Shown: positions 8,032-15,908, counted from the first letter of the stretch. The stretch is DNA of 18,296 nt from Burkholderiales bacterium UBA4615 (GCA_002386465.1 DGIT01000036.1:1-18296), one strand, 5' to 3'. Program-made: numbers and translations. The notes: generated from the letters alone by a model not told the origin.

Positions 8032-9255
8032 TTACTTCTTGACCAGCGGGCAATCAGACTGGGACAGGGGACGGAAGGCTTCAGCCGCCGGAATGGTGGC
8101 ACGCAGCTTGTAATAGTCCCAGGGGCCTTTCGATTCCGAAGGCTTCTTGACTTCAAACAGATACACGTCGTGCATCTTGCGACCGTCTGCACGGATGGTG
8201 CCCTTGCCGAAGAGCCTGTCATCGGTCGGCATGGACTTCATCTTTTCGACCACCTTCACGCCGTCTGCATCAGACTTCATCTCATGCACGGCACGCAGGT
8301 AATGCATGACGGCACCATAGACGCCCGCCTGCACCATCGAGGGCATACGGCCTTTGTTGGCTGCTGCGAAATCCTTGGAGAACGCCCGGGTGTTGTCGTC
8401 CTTGTCCCAGTAGAAGGACTCGGTCAGCAGCAGACCCTGCGCGGTGGGCAGACCCAGCGAGTGCACGTCAGTCACGAACACCAGCAGACCGGCCAGGCTC
8501 TGGCCGCCCTTGTTAATGCCGAACTCCGATGCCTGCTTGATCGCGTTGATGGTGTCGCCGCCGGCGTTGGCCAGGCCGATCACCTTCGCTTTCGAAGCCT
8601 GCGCCTGCAGCAGGAACGAGGAGAAGTCCTGGCCCGGGAAGGGGTGGCGCACTTTGCCCAGCACCTTGCCGCCGGCGCCGGTGACGACGGCTTCCACGTC
8701 ACGCTCCAGCGCATGGCCGAAGGCGTAGTCAGCCGTCAGGAAGAACCAGGTGTCACCGCCGCCTCTCACAGCCGCCTTGCCGGTGCCGTTGGCCAGGGCC
8801 ACCGTGTCGTAGGTCCAGTGCACCGTGTTGGGCGAGCAGGCCTTGTTGGTCAGGTCAGAGGTGGCTGCACCTGAATTCAGATGCACTTTGTTCTTGTCGC
8901 GCACGATCTGATTGACCGCCAGCGCCACCGATGAGGTGGGCACGTCGACCACGGCGTCGACCTTGTCGACGTCAAACCACTGACGCACGATGTTCGAGGC
9001 AATGTCGGGTTTGTTCTGGTGGTCTGCACCGACCACTTCGACGTTCAGGCCCTTAGCCTTGGCGCCGAAATCTTCGACGGCCTTGCGGGCGGCCCACAGC
9101 GAGCCGGCGCCGGTGATGTCGGCATACAGGCCCGACATGTCGTTGATGACGCCCAGCTTGATGACGCCATCGGAAAATTGGGCGCTGGCCGTAGTGGCCG
9201 ATAGCGCGATGGCCGCGGCAAGTGCTGCCTTGGCGAACAGAGGTCTGGTTTTCAT
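8032..9255 (-). CDS. Periplasmic substrate-binding protein of the liv-type ABC importer
   Basis: A 407-residue periplasmic binding protein of the Leu/Ile/Val-binding type (type I fold). It captures the substrate and delivers it to LivHM. Residues 1-25 are a signal peptide (MKTRPLFAK, hydrophobic core, ATTASA|Q). The mature protein begins FSDGVIKLGVINDMSGLYAD, the usual first strand and ligand loop. AKGLNVEVVGADHQNKPDIA and TWFFLTADYAFGH mark the second half of lobe 1 and the hinge into lobe 2. It is slightly longer than E. coli LivK. AAGGAG lies eight bases before the ATG, the best ribosome binding site of the block. It lies between the ATPase and permease genes. Family members bind amino acids, amides, urea or aromatic acids, so the substrate is not fixed by sequence alone. 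Confidence 0.9.
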   Translation of the reverse strand: MKTRPLFAKAALAAAIALSATTASAQFSDGVIKLGVINDMSGLYADITGAGSLWAARKAVEDFGAKAKGLNVEVVGADHQNKPDIASNIVRQWFDVDKVDAVVDVPTSSVALAVNQIVRDKNKVHLNSGAATSDLTNKACSPNTVHWTYDTVALANGTGKAAVRGGGDTWFFLTADYAFGHALERDVEAVVTGAGGKVLGKVRHPFPGQDFSSFLLQAQASKAKVIGLANAGGDTINAIKQASEFGINKGGQSLAGLLVFVTDVHSLGLPTAQGLLLTESFYWDKDDNTRAFSKDFAAANKGRMPSMVQAGVYGAVMHYLRAVHEMKSDADGVKVVEKMKSMPTDDRLFGKGTIRADGRKMHDVYLFEVKKPSESKGPWDYYKLRATIPAAEAFRPLSQSDCPLVKK

Positions 9256-9334
9256 GGAGGGTCTCCTTCAGGAAAAGCGACGTCGATGACGGCGGCGCAG
9301 GGGTGAGCAGCACAGGGCTGCGGCATGCAGGAAC

Positions 9335-10039
9335 TCAGACGCCAAGATATTCCTCAAGCTTGGCCCGGTTCGATTCAATTTGGTCATTGGTGAACATGTC
9401 GACCACCTGACCATGCTCGACAACAAAATGCCGGTCAGCCACCGTGGAGGCGAACCGGAAATTCTGTTCGACCAGCAGCACCGTGAAGCCTTTCTGCTTG
9501 AGGGTGCGAATGATCTGGCCGATATGCTGCACGATGACCGGGGCAAGACCTTCGGTAGGCTCATCGAGAAGCAGGAAGCGGGCACCCGTGCGCAGGATGC
9601 GGGCAATGGCCAGCATCTGCTGTTCACCGCCCGACAGCTTCGTGCCCTGGCTGTTGGTGCGCTCGAGCAGGCGTGGAAAGAGCTGGTAGATCTCGTCAAG
9701 CGTGAGACCGCCCGGTTTGACGACCGGGGGCAACTCGAGGTTTTCACGCACGTTCAGGCTGGCGAAGATGCCACGCTCTTCAGGGCAGTAGGCAATGCCG
9801 GCGCGCGCAATCAGGTTCGATGCCATGCCGATCGTCTCGGTGCCTTCGAATCGGACCGAGCCGGTTCGCTTGGACAGCATGCCCATGACCGAACGCATGG
9901 TCGTGGTCTTGCCCGCGCCGTTGCGACCGAGCAAGGTCACGACCTCACCGGCCGGCACCGAAAAATTCATGCCATGCAGCACATGGCTTTCGCCGTACCA
10001 GCTGTTGAGATCTTTGACCTCGAGCAGGACATCAGTCAT
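9335..10039 (-). CDS. livF: LivF-type ATP-binding subunit
   Basis: One of the two cytoplasmic ATPases that power the importer. It is 234 residues from the ATG at 10039 (MTDVLLEV). An ATG at 10060 is also possible and has AGGTGA upstream, but its seven extra residues are not family-like. Walker A is GRNGAGKT (about 38-45), the ABC signature is KLSGGEQQM, Walker B with catalytic Glu is FLLLDEPTEGL, and the switch His lies a little after LLVEQNF. The Q in VEQN is typical of LivF, as against VEHN in LivG. The start overlaps the livG stop by eight bases (ATGACTGA), implying coupled translation. Confidence 0.95.
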   Translation of the reverse strand: MTDVLLEVKDLNSWYGESHVLHGMNFSVPAGEVVTLLGRNGAGKTTTMRSVMGMLSKRTGSVRFEGTETIGMASNLIARAGIAYCPEERGIFASLNVRENLELPPVVKPGGLTLDEIYQLFPRLLERTNSQGTKLSGGEQQMLAIARILRTGARFLLLDEPTEGLAPVIVQHIGQIIRTLKQKGFTVLLVEQNFRFASTVADRHFVVEHGQVVDMFTNDQIESNRAKLEEYLGV

Positions 10040-10787
10040 GGCCGGTCCCCATGTAGGCATCGATCACCTGCGGGTTGGCGGACACCTCGGCATAGTTGCC
10101 CTCGGTGAGGATTTCGCCGCGTGCCAGCACCGTAATGCGATCCGACAGGTCAGATACCACCGACAGGTTGTGCTCCACCATCAGCACGGTGCGCTTCGCG
10201 GCGACCCGCTTGATGAGCGCAGCCACCCGGCCGATGTCCTCGTGGCCCATGCCGGAGGTGGGTTCATCGAGCAGCATCATTTCCGGGTCCAGTGCCAGCG
10301 TGGTGGCAATTTCCAGTGCACGCTTACGCCCGTAGGACAGTTCAACCGCCTGCAGACCAGCCTGTTCAGCCAGGCCCACTTCCTCGAGCAGTCGCATCGC
10401 CTGATCGTCCAGACTGTGCAGCGAATGCTGACTGCGCCAGAACTGAAAGGAGGTGCCCAGTTTGCGCTGCAGCGCGATGCGCACATTCTCGAGCACGGTC
10501 AGGTGCGGGAAGGTGGCCGAGATCTGGAAGCTGCGAACCATCCCCATGCGCGCCACATCGGCGGGCTTGGCCTGCGTGATATCGCGGCCCTTGTACAAGA
10601 TGCGCCCCGCGGTGGGACGCAGAAATTTTGTGATGAGGTTGAAGCAGGTCGTTTTGCCTGCACCATTGGGGCCGATCAGCGCATGAATAGAGCCGCGCTC
10701 GATCTTCAGCGATACGTCTTTCACGGCGTAAAAGCCGTTGAAGTCGATCGACAGACCTTGTGTCTCGATAATGTGATCGGATGCCAT
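10032..10787 (-). CDS. livG: LivG-type ATP-binding subunit
   Basis: Partner ATPase of LivF, 251 residues, first gene of the minus-strand block. The start is the ATG at 10787; a TTG directly before it is less likely. Walker A is GPNGAGKT (39-46). The helical insertion with FQFWRSQ, the signature ELSYGRKRALEIA (a LivG-type variant of LSGGQ), Walker B MMLLDEPTSGM and MVEHNL are all visible. GMGHEDI after Walker B is a trait of this LivG subfamily. It is divergent from hslU across a gap of 194 bases. Confidence 0.95.
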   Translation of the reverse strand: MASDHIIETQGLSIDFNGFYAVKDVSLKIERGSIHALIGPNGAGKTTCFNLITKFLRPTAGRILYKGRDITQAKPADVARMGMVRSFQISATFPHLTVLENVRIALQRKLGTSFQFWRSQHSLHSLDDQAMRLLEEVGLAEQAGLQAVELSYGRKRALEIATTLALDPEMMLLDEPTSGMGHEDIGRVAALIKRVAAKRTVLMVEHNLSVVSDLSDRITVLARGEILTEGNYAEVSANPQVIDAYMGTGHD

Positions 10788-10819
10788 CAAATCCGGGCCC
10801 CGGAAAAAAGGGTGGGCAA

Positions 10820-10848
10820 GGCTAACAGTGCGCCTGACTGCGCGTCAA
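10820..10848 (-). promoter_or_regulatory. Weak candidate promoter for the liv block
   Basis: On the minus strand a good -35-like TTGACG (10848-10843) is followed after 17 bases by TTAGCC (10825-10820), a poor -10. The inverted repeat TGAC-N5-GTCA (10835-10847) overlaps the -35 and could be an operator. It is 33 bases upstream of livG. This is the best promoter-like match I find in the divergent livG/hslU gap; I see no convincing promoter for hslU there. Confidence 0.3.
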
Positions 10849-10981
10849 ATAACCCTCGAAAACCTAAGGCCCGAACTGTGATCGCTGATCTCGACCCTGA
10901 TGCGTGTCTGCAATCACCCGGTCTGCGACACGCTGTGCGGCGACTGCCGAACCTTTTTGCCGGTACGGTAAGCTCGAACCC

Positions 10982-12334
10982 ATGAGCATGATGACGCCCA
11001 AAGAGATCGTTTCCGAGCTGGACAAACACATCATCGGACAGGACCGCGCCAAGCGGGCGGTAGCGATCGCCTTGCGCAATCGGTGGCGCCGCCAACAGGT
11101 CGAGGAGCGTTTGCGCCAGGAGATCACGCCCAAGAACATCCTGATGATCGGTCCCACAGGCGTGGGCAAGACCGAGATCGCCCGACGATTGGCGCGGCTG
11201 GCGCAAGCGCCGTTTCTCAAGGTGGAGGCCACCAAGTTCACCGAGGTGGGCTATGTGGGCAAGGATGTCGATGCCATCGTGCGTGATCTGGTCGAGATCG
11301 GCATCAAGCAGGCGCGCGACATCGAGATCAGGCGGCTGGAAACGCGCGCCATGGATGCGGCTGAAGACCGCATCCTCGATGTCCTGCTGCCGCCGCCGCG
11401 CGGCTTCGGTTTTGGTGCAAGTCAGGAAGCCTCCAGTACCGAGCCGGCTGCAGATTCCGCGACGCGGCAGAAATTCCGCAAGAAGCTGCGTGAAGGCGAA
11501 CTCGATGACAAAGAAATCGAAATCGAACTCACCACGCCCCTGAGCGGCATGGACCTCGGGATCGGTGCGCAGCCCGGCATGGAAGACCTTGCCCGCCAGC
11601 TGCAGGGCATGGTCCAGGGCTTGGGCGGGCGTCGCAAGACCCGCAAGCTGAAAATTCGCGAGGCCATGGAGGCTCTGCGCGAAGAAGAGGCCGGCAAGCT
11701 CATCAATGAAGACGAACTGAAGACGCGAGCCATTGCCAATGTGGAGCACAACGGCATCGTGTTCCTGGACGAGATCGACAAGATCGCGGTGCGCAGCGAA
11801 GTGTCCGGGGCCGATGTATCCCGCCAGGGCGTGCAGCGCGACTTGCTCCCGCTGGTGGAAGGCACCACGGTGAGCACACGCCACGGCATGGTCCGCACCG
11901 ACCATATCCTGTTCATTGCGTCGGGTGCGTTTCATCTGTCGCGACCTTCGGATCTGATTCCCGAGTTGCAGGGCCGTTTCCCGATCCGGGTGGAGCTTGA
12001 GTCGCTGTCGGTCTCTGACTTCGAGCGCATCCTGACCGAGACCGATGCCAGCCTCACGCGCCAGTACGCCGCGCTTCTGGCCACCGAGGGGGTCACGCTC
12101 GAGTTCTTGCCTGAGGGTGTGAAGCGCCTGGCGCAGATTGCTTTTTCGGTCAATGAGTCGACTGAAAACATCGGCGCGCGCCGCCTGCACACCGTCATGG
12201 AGAAGTTGCTGGAAGAGGTCTCGTTCGCTGCGGCCTCTGAAGGCCCGCACACGGTGCGCATCGACGCAGCCTTTGTCGACGGTCGGCTCGAATCGGTTGC
12301 GCGCGACGAGGACCTGGCGCGCTACGTGCTCTGA
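10982..12334 (+). CDS. hslU: HslU, ATPase subunit of the HslVU protease
   Basis: HslU (ClpY) is a hexameric AAA+ unfoldase that recognises substrates and threads them into HslV. The 450-residue product starts MSMMTPKEIVSELDKHIIGQ, matching the E. coli N-terminus closely, so the ATG at 10982 is chosen over an upstream in-frame ATG at 10904 that would add 26 unconserved residues. Walker A is GPTGVGKT (57-64) and Walker B FLDEID has Asp263 and Glu264. The variable I-domain lies between them, about 110-240. The pore motif GYVG is in the block TEVGYVGKDVDAIV. Sensor 2 is in ENIGARRLHT, and the C-terminus DEDLARYVL is the tail that inserts into HslV to activate it. It is complete despite being separated from hslV. 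Confidence 0.97.
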   Translation: MSMMTPKEIVSELDKHIIGQDRAKRAVAIALRNRWRRQQVEERLRQEITPKNILMIGPTGVGKTEIARRLARLAQAPFLKVEATKFTEVGYVGKDVDAIVRDLVEIGIKQARDIEIRRLETRAMDAAEDRILDVLLPPPRGFGFGASQEASSTEPAADSATRQKFRKKLREGELDDKEIEIELTTPLSGMDLGIGAQPGMEDLARQLQGMVQGLGGRRKTRKLKIREAMEALREEEAGKLINEDELKTRAIANVEHNGIVFLDEIDKIAVRSEVSGADVSRQGVQRDLLPLVEGTTVSTRHGMVRTDHILFIASGAFHLSRPSDLIPELQGRFPIRVELESLSVSDFERILTETDASLTRQYAALLATEGVTLEFLPEGVKRLAQIAFSVNESTENIGARRLHTVMEKLLEEVSFAAASEGPHTVRIDAAFVDGRLESVARDEDLARYVL

Positions 12335-12336
12335 TC

Positions 12337-12396
12337 GACCACTTAGCCGACACCTTGGCAACCGCCTAGTCGACTACTTAGTAGACCACTTAGTCG
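12337..12396. repeat. Cluster of GACYACTTAG repeats with inverted symmetry after hslU
   Basis: Three copies of a 12-base unit, GACCACTTAGCC (12337-12348), GACTACTTAGTA (12372-12383) and GACCACTTAGTC (12384-12395), the last two in tandem. The same stretch holds the palindrome TAGTCGACTA (12367-12376 by count), the inverted repeat CTACT-T-AGTAG, and CGACTA/TAGTCG arms that can form a stem. It begins two bases after the hslU stop and is more AT-rich than the surroundings. No T-run follows. It could be an operator array for the kinase gene, a transcription-end structure, or a decayed element. The remaining bases to 12513 show nothing I can name. Confidence 0.55.
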
Positions 12397-12513
12397 CCTT
12401 AATCTGCGGACCGTGCCCGTCCGAGGGGTTCCCAGTGTGCGGAAGTGCGTGTCTATTGTGTGCCTGTACGCTAACGTGTCGACTTGCAAACCGATTTGCC
12501 CGACCGATTCCTG

Positions 12514-14523
12514 ATGAAGCCTGCGCAGTTCCTGCACAACCTGCCGTACACCGAGTCCGATGGGGCGGTGTCCGACGGCGTCCGGGGCACGTGGCTGGCC
12601 GCTTTGCAGGAGCGGGTGCTCAGGCTCGAGTCGCAGCGACTGGACTTGCAGCCGGCGCTGCAGGCAGTGGCCGAAGGCATGGTGTCCGCCGGGTTCGCCC
12701 CCGAGCGGGTGTCGATCTCGATTCTCACGCGTCATCCGGGGCTCTCGGGGCTGGGATTCGTCTGGAACCGCGCTTCGCGGAAGGTTGCTTTTCTTGAGCG
12801 CCCGCCCGGATTTCTCGATACCCCTGAGCATCTGGTCAGCCCCTTGCACGAGGTGATGAGCGCCTGCGAGGCGCTGTTCCTCGATCAGGACGCCTTGTCG
12901 ACCGATCCGCGCTTTCCGATCGTGCGCGACTTTGTGCGGGCTGGCGCAACGTCCTACCTTGCGCTGCCGCTGCAAACCGCGCGCGGCGATGTGCATGTGC
13001 TGGCCCTGTGGACCGCTCAGGAAAACGGCTGGACGAGCGATGACGCGATGCAGCTGGCCCGTGTGGTGCCGCTGCTGAGCCTGCTGGTTGAAGTGACCGA
13101 AAATAGGCGGCTGCTCGGCATCATCGGGACCGCGCATGAAGTGACCCAGCGCGCCATGGCTGAGCAGGCGCTGCGCGATGCCGATGCGCTGGTGCGCCAG
13201 CAGGCTCTGGATATGGATCGTCTGCAGGCTGAGCGGCAGGCCCGGCTTGAAATCGAGCGTCAGCTCGAGGAGCGCTCGCGCGATCTGGCCGAACGCAATG
13301 ACGCGCTCAAGGCACTGGCCGCGTCACTCGAAGAAAAAGTGTCGGCACGCACCCTCGAACTCGAGCAGGCGCTGGACAGAGCCCACTCGGCTACGCTGGC
13401 CAAGAGTCGTTTTCTGGCCATGATGAGCCATGAAATTCGCACGCCGATGCATGGCGTGCTGGGCCTGGGCGAACTGCTCGCACGCTCGCCCCTCGATGCC
13501 GAACAGACCCGTTATGTGAGCACGATCCAGAGCACCGGTGAGTCGCTGCTGTCCTTGCTCAACGGCATTCTGGATTTCTCGAAAATCGAAGCCAATCGGG
13601 TGGAGTTTGAAGCGGTGTCAATTGATCCGGCGCGCCTGCTCGAGGATGTGGTGACGCTCATGCGCGGCACTGCGCTGGAACGCGGCCTGATCGTCGAAAT
13701 GCGCTGTGCCGAAGATCTGCCCCGCGCGGTCATCGCCGACCCAACGCGCCTGAGGCAAGTCTGGATGAACCTGATCGGCAATGCGATCAAGTTCACCGAA
13801 CGCGGTAGTGTGTCGGTGTCGCTTGAAGTTGCCCAATGCGATGGGTCGAGCGTCACGCTGCGGGGGCAGGTGAGTGATACCGGCGCCGGCATTGAAGCCG
13901 ATGCACTGAGCCAGCTCTTCGAACCCTTTGCGCAAGGCGACAGCTCCACGGCGCGCCGCTATGGCGGCACAGGGCTGGGTCTGGCGATCTGCAAGGGACT
14001 CGTGGAGCAGATGGGCGGATCGATCCGGGTGGACAGCCGCGTCGGTGTCGGGACCACGTTCACTTTCGAGGTGAGCCTGGCGCTGGACGATCGCACACAG
14101 GCCCCTGTGCTGACCGAGGCACCGCCCGAGCCGGCCGATCTCATGGGTTTGCGAGTGCTGGTGGTCGACGACAACCCAGTGAACCGACTGGTCACCGAGC
14201 GGCAGCTCATCATGCTGGGCATGGCATCGCCGGTGCTGGCCGATGGCGGCGCGCAGGCACTCGCTCTTCTGGAATCCATGCGTTTCGACGTGATCCTGAT
14301 GGACATGCAGATGCCCGGGATGGATGGGCTGGAAGCTACGCGCCGGCTGCGGCAACTGGGTTTGCCCCGTCAGCCGCATGTAATTGGGGTCACCGCCAAT
14401 GCCTTCGCCGAGGATCGTGAGGCCTGCATCAGTGCCGGGATGAATGACTTTCTGTCCAAGCCAATTTCCCTGCGTCATCTGGGCGGCGCGTTGCGCGCCA
14501 GCCTGTTCGATGGCTCAGAGTAA
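12514..14523 (+). CDS. Hybrid sensor histidine kinase (GAF-like, coiled coil, HisKA, HATPase, receiver)
   Basis: A 669-residue signalling protein. The ATG at 12514 is chosen; an in-frame TTG at 12484 is possible, and neither has a clear ribosome binding site. Residues about 60-205 form a GAF-like sensor resembling those of some class III adenylate cyclases (GATSYLALPLQ). A long coiled coil (about 219-295) leads to HisKA, with phosphoacceptor His306 in MMSHEIRTPMHG. The HATPase domain (about 405-520) has an N box MNLIGNAIKF, DTGAGI, and GGTGLGLAICKG. The receiver (about 545-665) has VVDDN, phosphoacceptor Asp597 in LMDMQMPGMDG, and conserved Lys in FLSKPI. There is no transmembrane segment, so it senses something in the cytosol. 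No Hpt domain or response regulator gene is nearby, so its output partner is unknown. Confidence 0.93.
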   Translation: MKPAQFLHNLPYTESDGAVSDGVRGTWLAALQERVLRLESQRLDLQPALQAVAEGMVSAGFAPERVSISILTRHPGLSGLGFVWNRASRKVAFLERPPGFLDTPEHLVSPLHEVMSACEALFLDQDALSTDPRFPIVRDFVRAGATSYLALPLQTARGDVHVLALWTAQENGWTSDDAMQLARVVPLLSLLVEVTENRRLLGIIGTAHEVTQRAMAEQALRDADALVRQQALDMDRLQAERQARLEIERQLEERSRDLAERNDALKALAASLEEKVSARTLELEQALDRAHSATLAKSRFLAMMSHEIRTPMHGVLGLGELLARSPLDAEQTRYVSTIQSTGESLLSLLNGILDFSKIEANRVEFEAVSIDPARLLEDVVTLMRGTALERGLIVEMRCAEDLPRAVIADPTRLRQVWMNLIGNAIKFTERGSVSVSLEVAQCDGSSVTLRGQVSDTGAGIEADALSQLFEPFAQGDSSTARRYGGTGLGLAICKGLVEQMGGSIRVDSRVGVGTTFTFEVSLALDDRTQAPVLTEAPPEPADLMGLRVLVVDDNPVNRLVTERQLIMLGMASPVLADGGAQALALLESMRFDVILMDMQMPGMDGLEATRRLRQLGLPRQPHVIGVTANAFAEDREACISAGMNDFLSKPISLRHLGGALRASLFDGSE

Positions 14524-14548
14524 ACAGTCGGGTTGAGAGACCTCAGGC

Positions 14549-15106
14549 TCACTCGTCGAGCAGCCGCCAGCCATCATCCTCGTGCTGCAGCACGAGGACT
14601 TGTCCATAGTCGACTTTCTGTCCGCCGAATCCCGACAGAGGCAATCCACGCAGACTCTTGAGGAGCGTGAGGATGACGCCGGCGTGAGTCACCAGGATCG
14701 CCTCGCGCCCGCGCGGCAGATCGGCCACGAATTCGAGCCCTCGCTGCGCCAGCGTGCTGAGCGCTTCGCCGCCTGGTGGGACATGGTGGGCAATATTGGC
14801 CCGCCAGGCATCAATCTCGTGGCGGGGCAGTTCTGACCAGACCGTACCTTCCCAGCGACCGAAATTCATCTCGCGCAATCTTGCGTCGGTCTGCAGCGGC
14901 CCGAATCCTTGCTGCTGCAGGCCCTGCGCCAGGCGCAGGCAGCGGCTGAGCGGGCTGCTCCAGAGCGCCGCATCGCGCGGCAGTTGGTCGGGCAGCCGAT
15001 CGATCAGCTCATCCAGATGCGATTCGACCACCGGCACATCCGTGATGCCGTAACACAGCCCGGTGGGCACATCAGGCTGCGGGTGTCGCACTAGCCACAG
15101 TTTCAT
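14549..15106 (-). CDS. cobC: Histidine phosphatase, probable alpha-ribazole phosphatase CobC
   Basis: A 185-residue member of the phosphoglycerate-mutase-like histidine phosphatases. Phospho-acceptor His8 lies in LVRHPQP (RHP in place of the common RHG), followed by SSPLSRC with Arg55, REMNFGRWEG with Glu79, and His141 in VTHAGV. The block GLCYGITDVP is the usual CobC sequence after the catalytic motif. CobC removes the phosphate from alpha-ribazole-5'-phosphate in assembly of the cobalamin nucleotide loop. The ATG at 15106 gives the family N-terminus and has GAGG about nine bases upstream; an earlier in-frame ATG at 15130 lies inside the preceding gene. It follows the CobS-like gene by ten bases, which supports the cobalamin assignment. 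A general phosphatase role is the alternative. Confidence 0.82.
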   Translation of the reverse strand: MKLWLVRHPQPDVPTGLCYGITDVPVVESHLDELIDRLPDQLPRDAALWSSPLSRCLRLAQGLQQQGFGPLQTDARLREMNFGRWEGTVWSELPRHEIDAWRANIAHHVPPGGEALSTLAQRGLEFVADLPRGREAILVTHAGVILTLLKSLRGLPLSGFGGQKVDYGQVLVLQHEDDGWRLLDE

Positions 15107-15116
15107 TGCATGCGCC

Positions 15117-15908
15117 TCAGGAGTCGCCATCTTCGAGATTAAGGTCTGCCGCTGTCATGCCGAGCACGGCCAGCATGCCGATGAGCCAGGCCACTTCGGT
15201 GACTTGCTGCATGACGCTCAGTGTTTCCGAACCGGCACCCGGATAGTGGCGCGAGATGCCGCGCATGACAGCCAGCGTCAGCACCGCGCAGCCCAGGCCT
15301 GCCAGCACCGCCGAGGCGTCGCCGGTCCAGGCTGCCAGTGCGATCGCCGGGGCGATGCCCAGCAGCAGGGCTACGATGCCGTCCGTGCGGCTGATCGGCG
15401 CCGCGGTTGAGTCCGTGGTTCGGCCGGCCACGCCCAGCACCGCCAGACCACGCGAGGCGCTCGCCGCACAGACCAGCGTCGCCGCCAGCCAGCTTTCGTC
15501 AAGGCTCGCGAGGGTCTCGAAGCGGGCGAGCAACACCACGATCAGCCCCACCGTGCCCGCTGCGAGCCGATGCTGCAGCGATTGCACTGCGTCCGATGCG
15601 CGCTCCCACCAGCGTGCTGCGCCTCGCTCATGGATGGCAGCCGTCAGCAGCAGGCCTGCAGCGAGTGTGAGCAGCACGGCGACCGCATGGGGAAGCAGCA
15701 GGCTTGTCAGTCCATAGACGAGCACCTGACACAGGGCGACGATCAGGCCGACCACGGGCAGATAGCGCAGGACCGCACCTGCCGGCAAGCTGTGCACAGA
15801 GTCAGTCTGCGCTTGCGCAGGCGCCTCAATGGCTGCGCGCCGACGTGCCGCGCCGATGCGGCTGTATCGGTGCAGGGCGCTCAGGAAGGGGTGCGAGGGC
15901 TCGGACAT
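15117..15908 (-). CDS. Degenerate CobS-like integral membrane protein
   Basis: A 263-residue polytopic membrane protein. Position before cobC and several segments point to CobS (adenosylcobinamide-GDP ribazoletransferase): FLSALHRYSRI near the N-terminus, YLPVVGLIVAL (49-59), a hydrophobic run ending LLLTAAIHERG (86-96), AAGTVGLIVVLLA (116-128), SASRGLAVL, and a C-terminal MQQVTEVAWLIGMLA. CobS enzymes carry an acidic motif like HxDGLADxxDG and a C-terminal GYTGDxLG. Here these read HERGAARWWERASD (93-106) and YPGAGSETLS, so the acidic residues thought to bind Mg2+ are mostly replaced, and some residues after the motif appear to be missing. The frame is intact and membrane segments are retained. 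It may be a non-catalytic paralogue or an early-stage pseudogene. The start ATG at 15908 fits the CobS N-terminus; no good ribosome binding site is seen. Confidence 0.75.
   Translation of the reverse strand: MSEPSHPFLSALHRYSRIGAARRRAAIEAPAQAQTDSVHSLPAGAVLRYLPVVGLIVALCQVLVYGLTSLLLPHAVAVLLTLAAGLLLTAAIHERGAARWWERASDAVQSLQHRLAAGTVGLIVVLLARFETLASLDESWLAATLVCAASASRGLAVLGVAGRTTDSTAAPISRTDGIVALLLGIAPAIALAAWTGDASAVLAGLGCAVLTLAVMRGISRHYPGAGSETLSVMQQVTEVAWLIGMLAVLGMTAADLNLEDGDS

Noticed and set aside
10904..10981. N-terminal extension of HslU by 26 residues
   Set aside because: Family alignment starts at MSMMTPKEIVSELDKHI; the extension is basic, Cys-containing and unlike HslU.
10785..10981. Heat-shock (sigma-32) promoter for hslU
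   Set aside because: I looked for CTTGAA-like and CCCCAT-like boxes at proper spacing in the livG/hslU gap and before hslV and found no convincing pair.
10787..12361. Long open frame of about 524 codons opposite hslU
   Set aside because: It lies wholly antisense to a highly conserved gene, and its translation shows no recognisable domain and has the His/Gln/Arg-rich look of a reverse-frame artefact in GC-rich DNA.
14524..14548. Terminator between the hybrid kinase and cobC
   Set aside because: Only a four-pair TGAG/CTCA stem without a T-run is visible; too weak to call.
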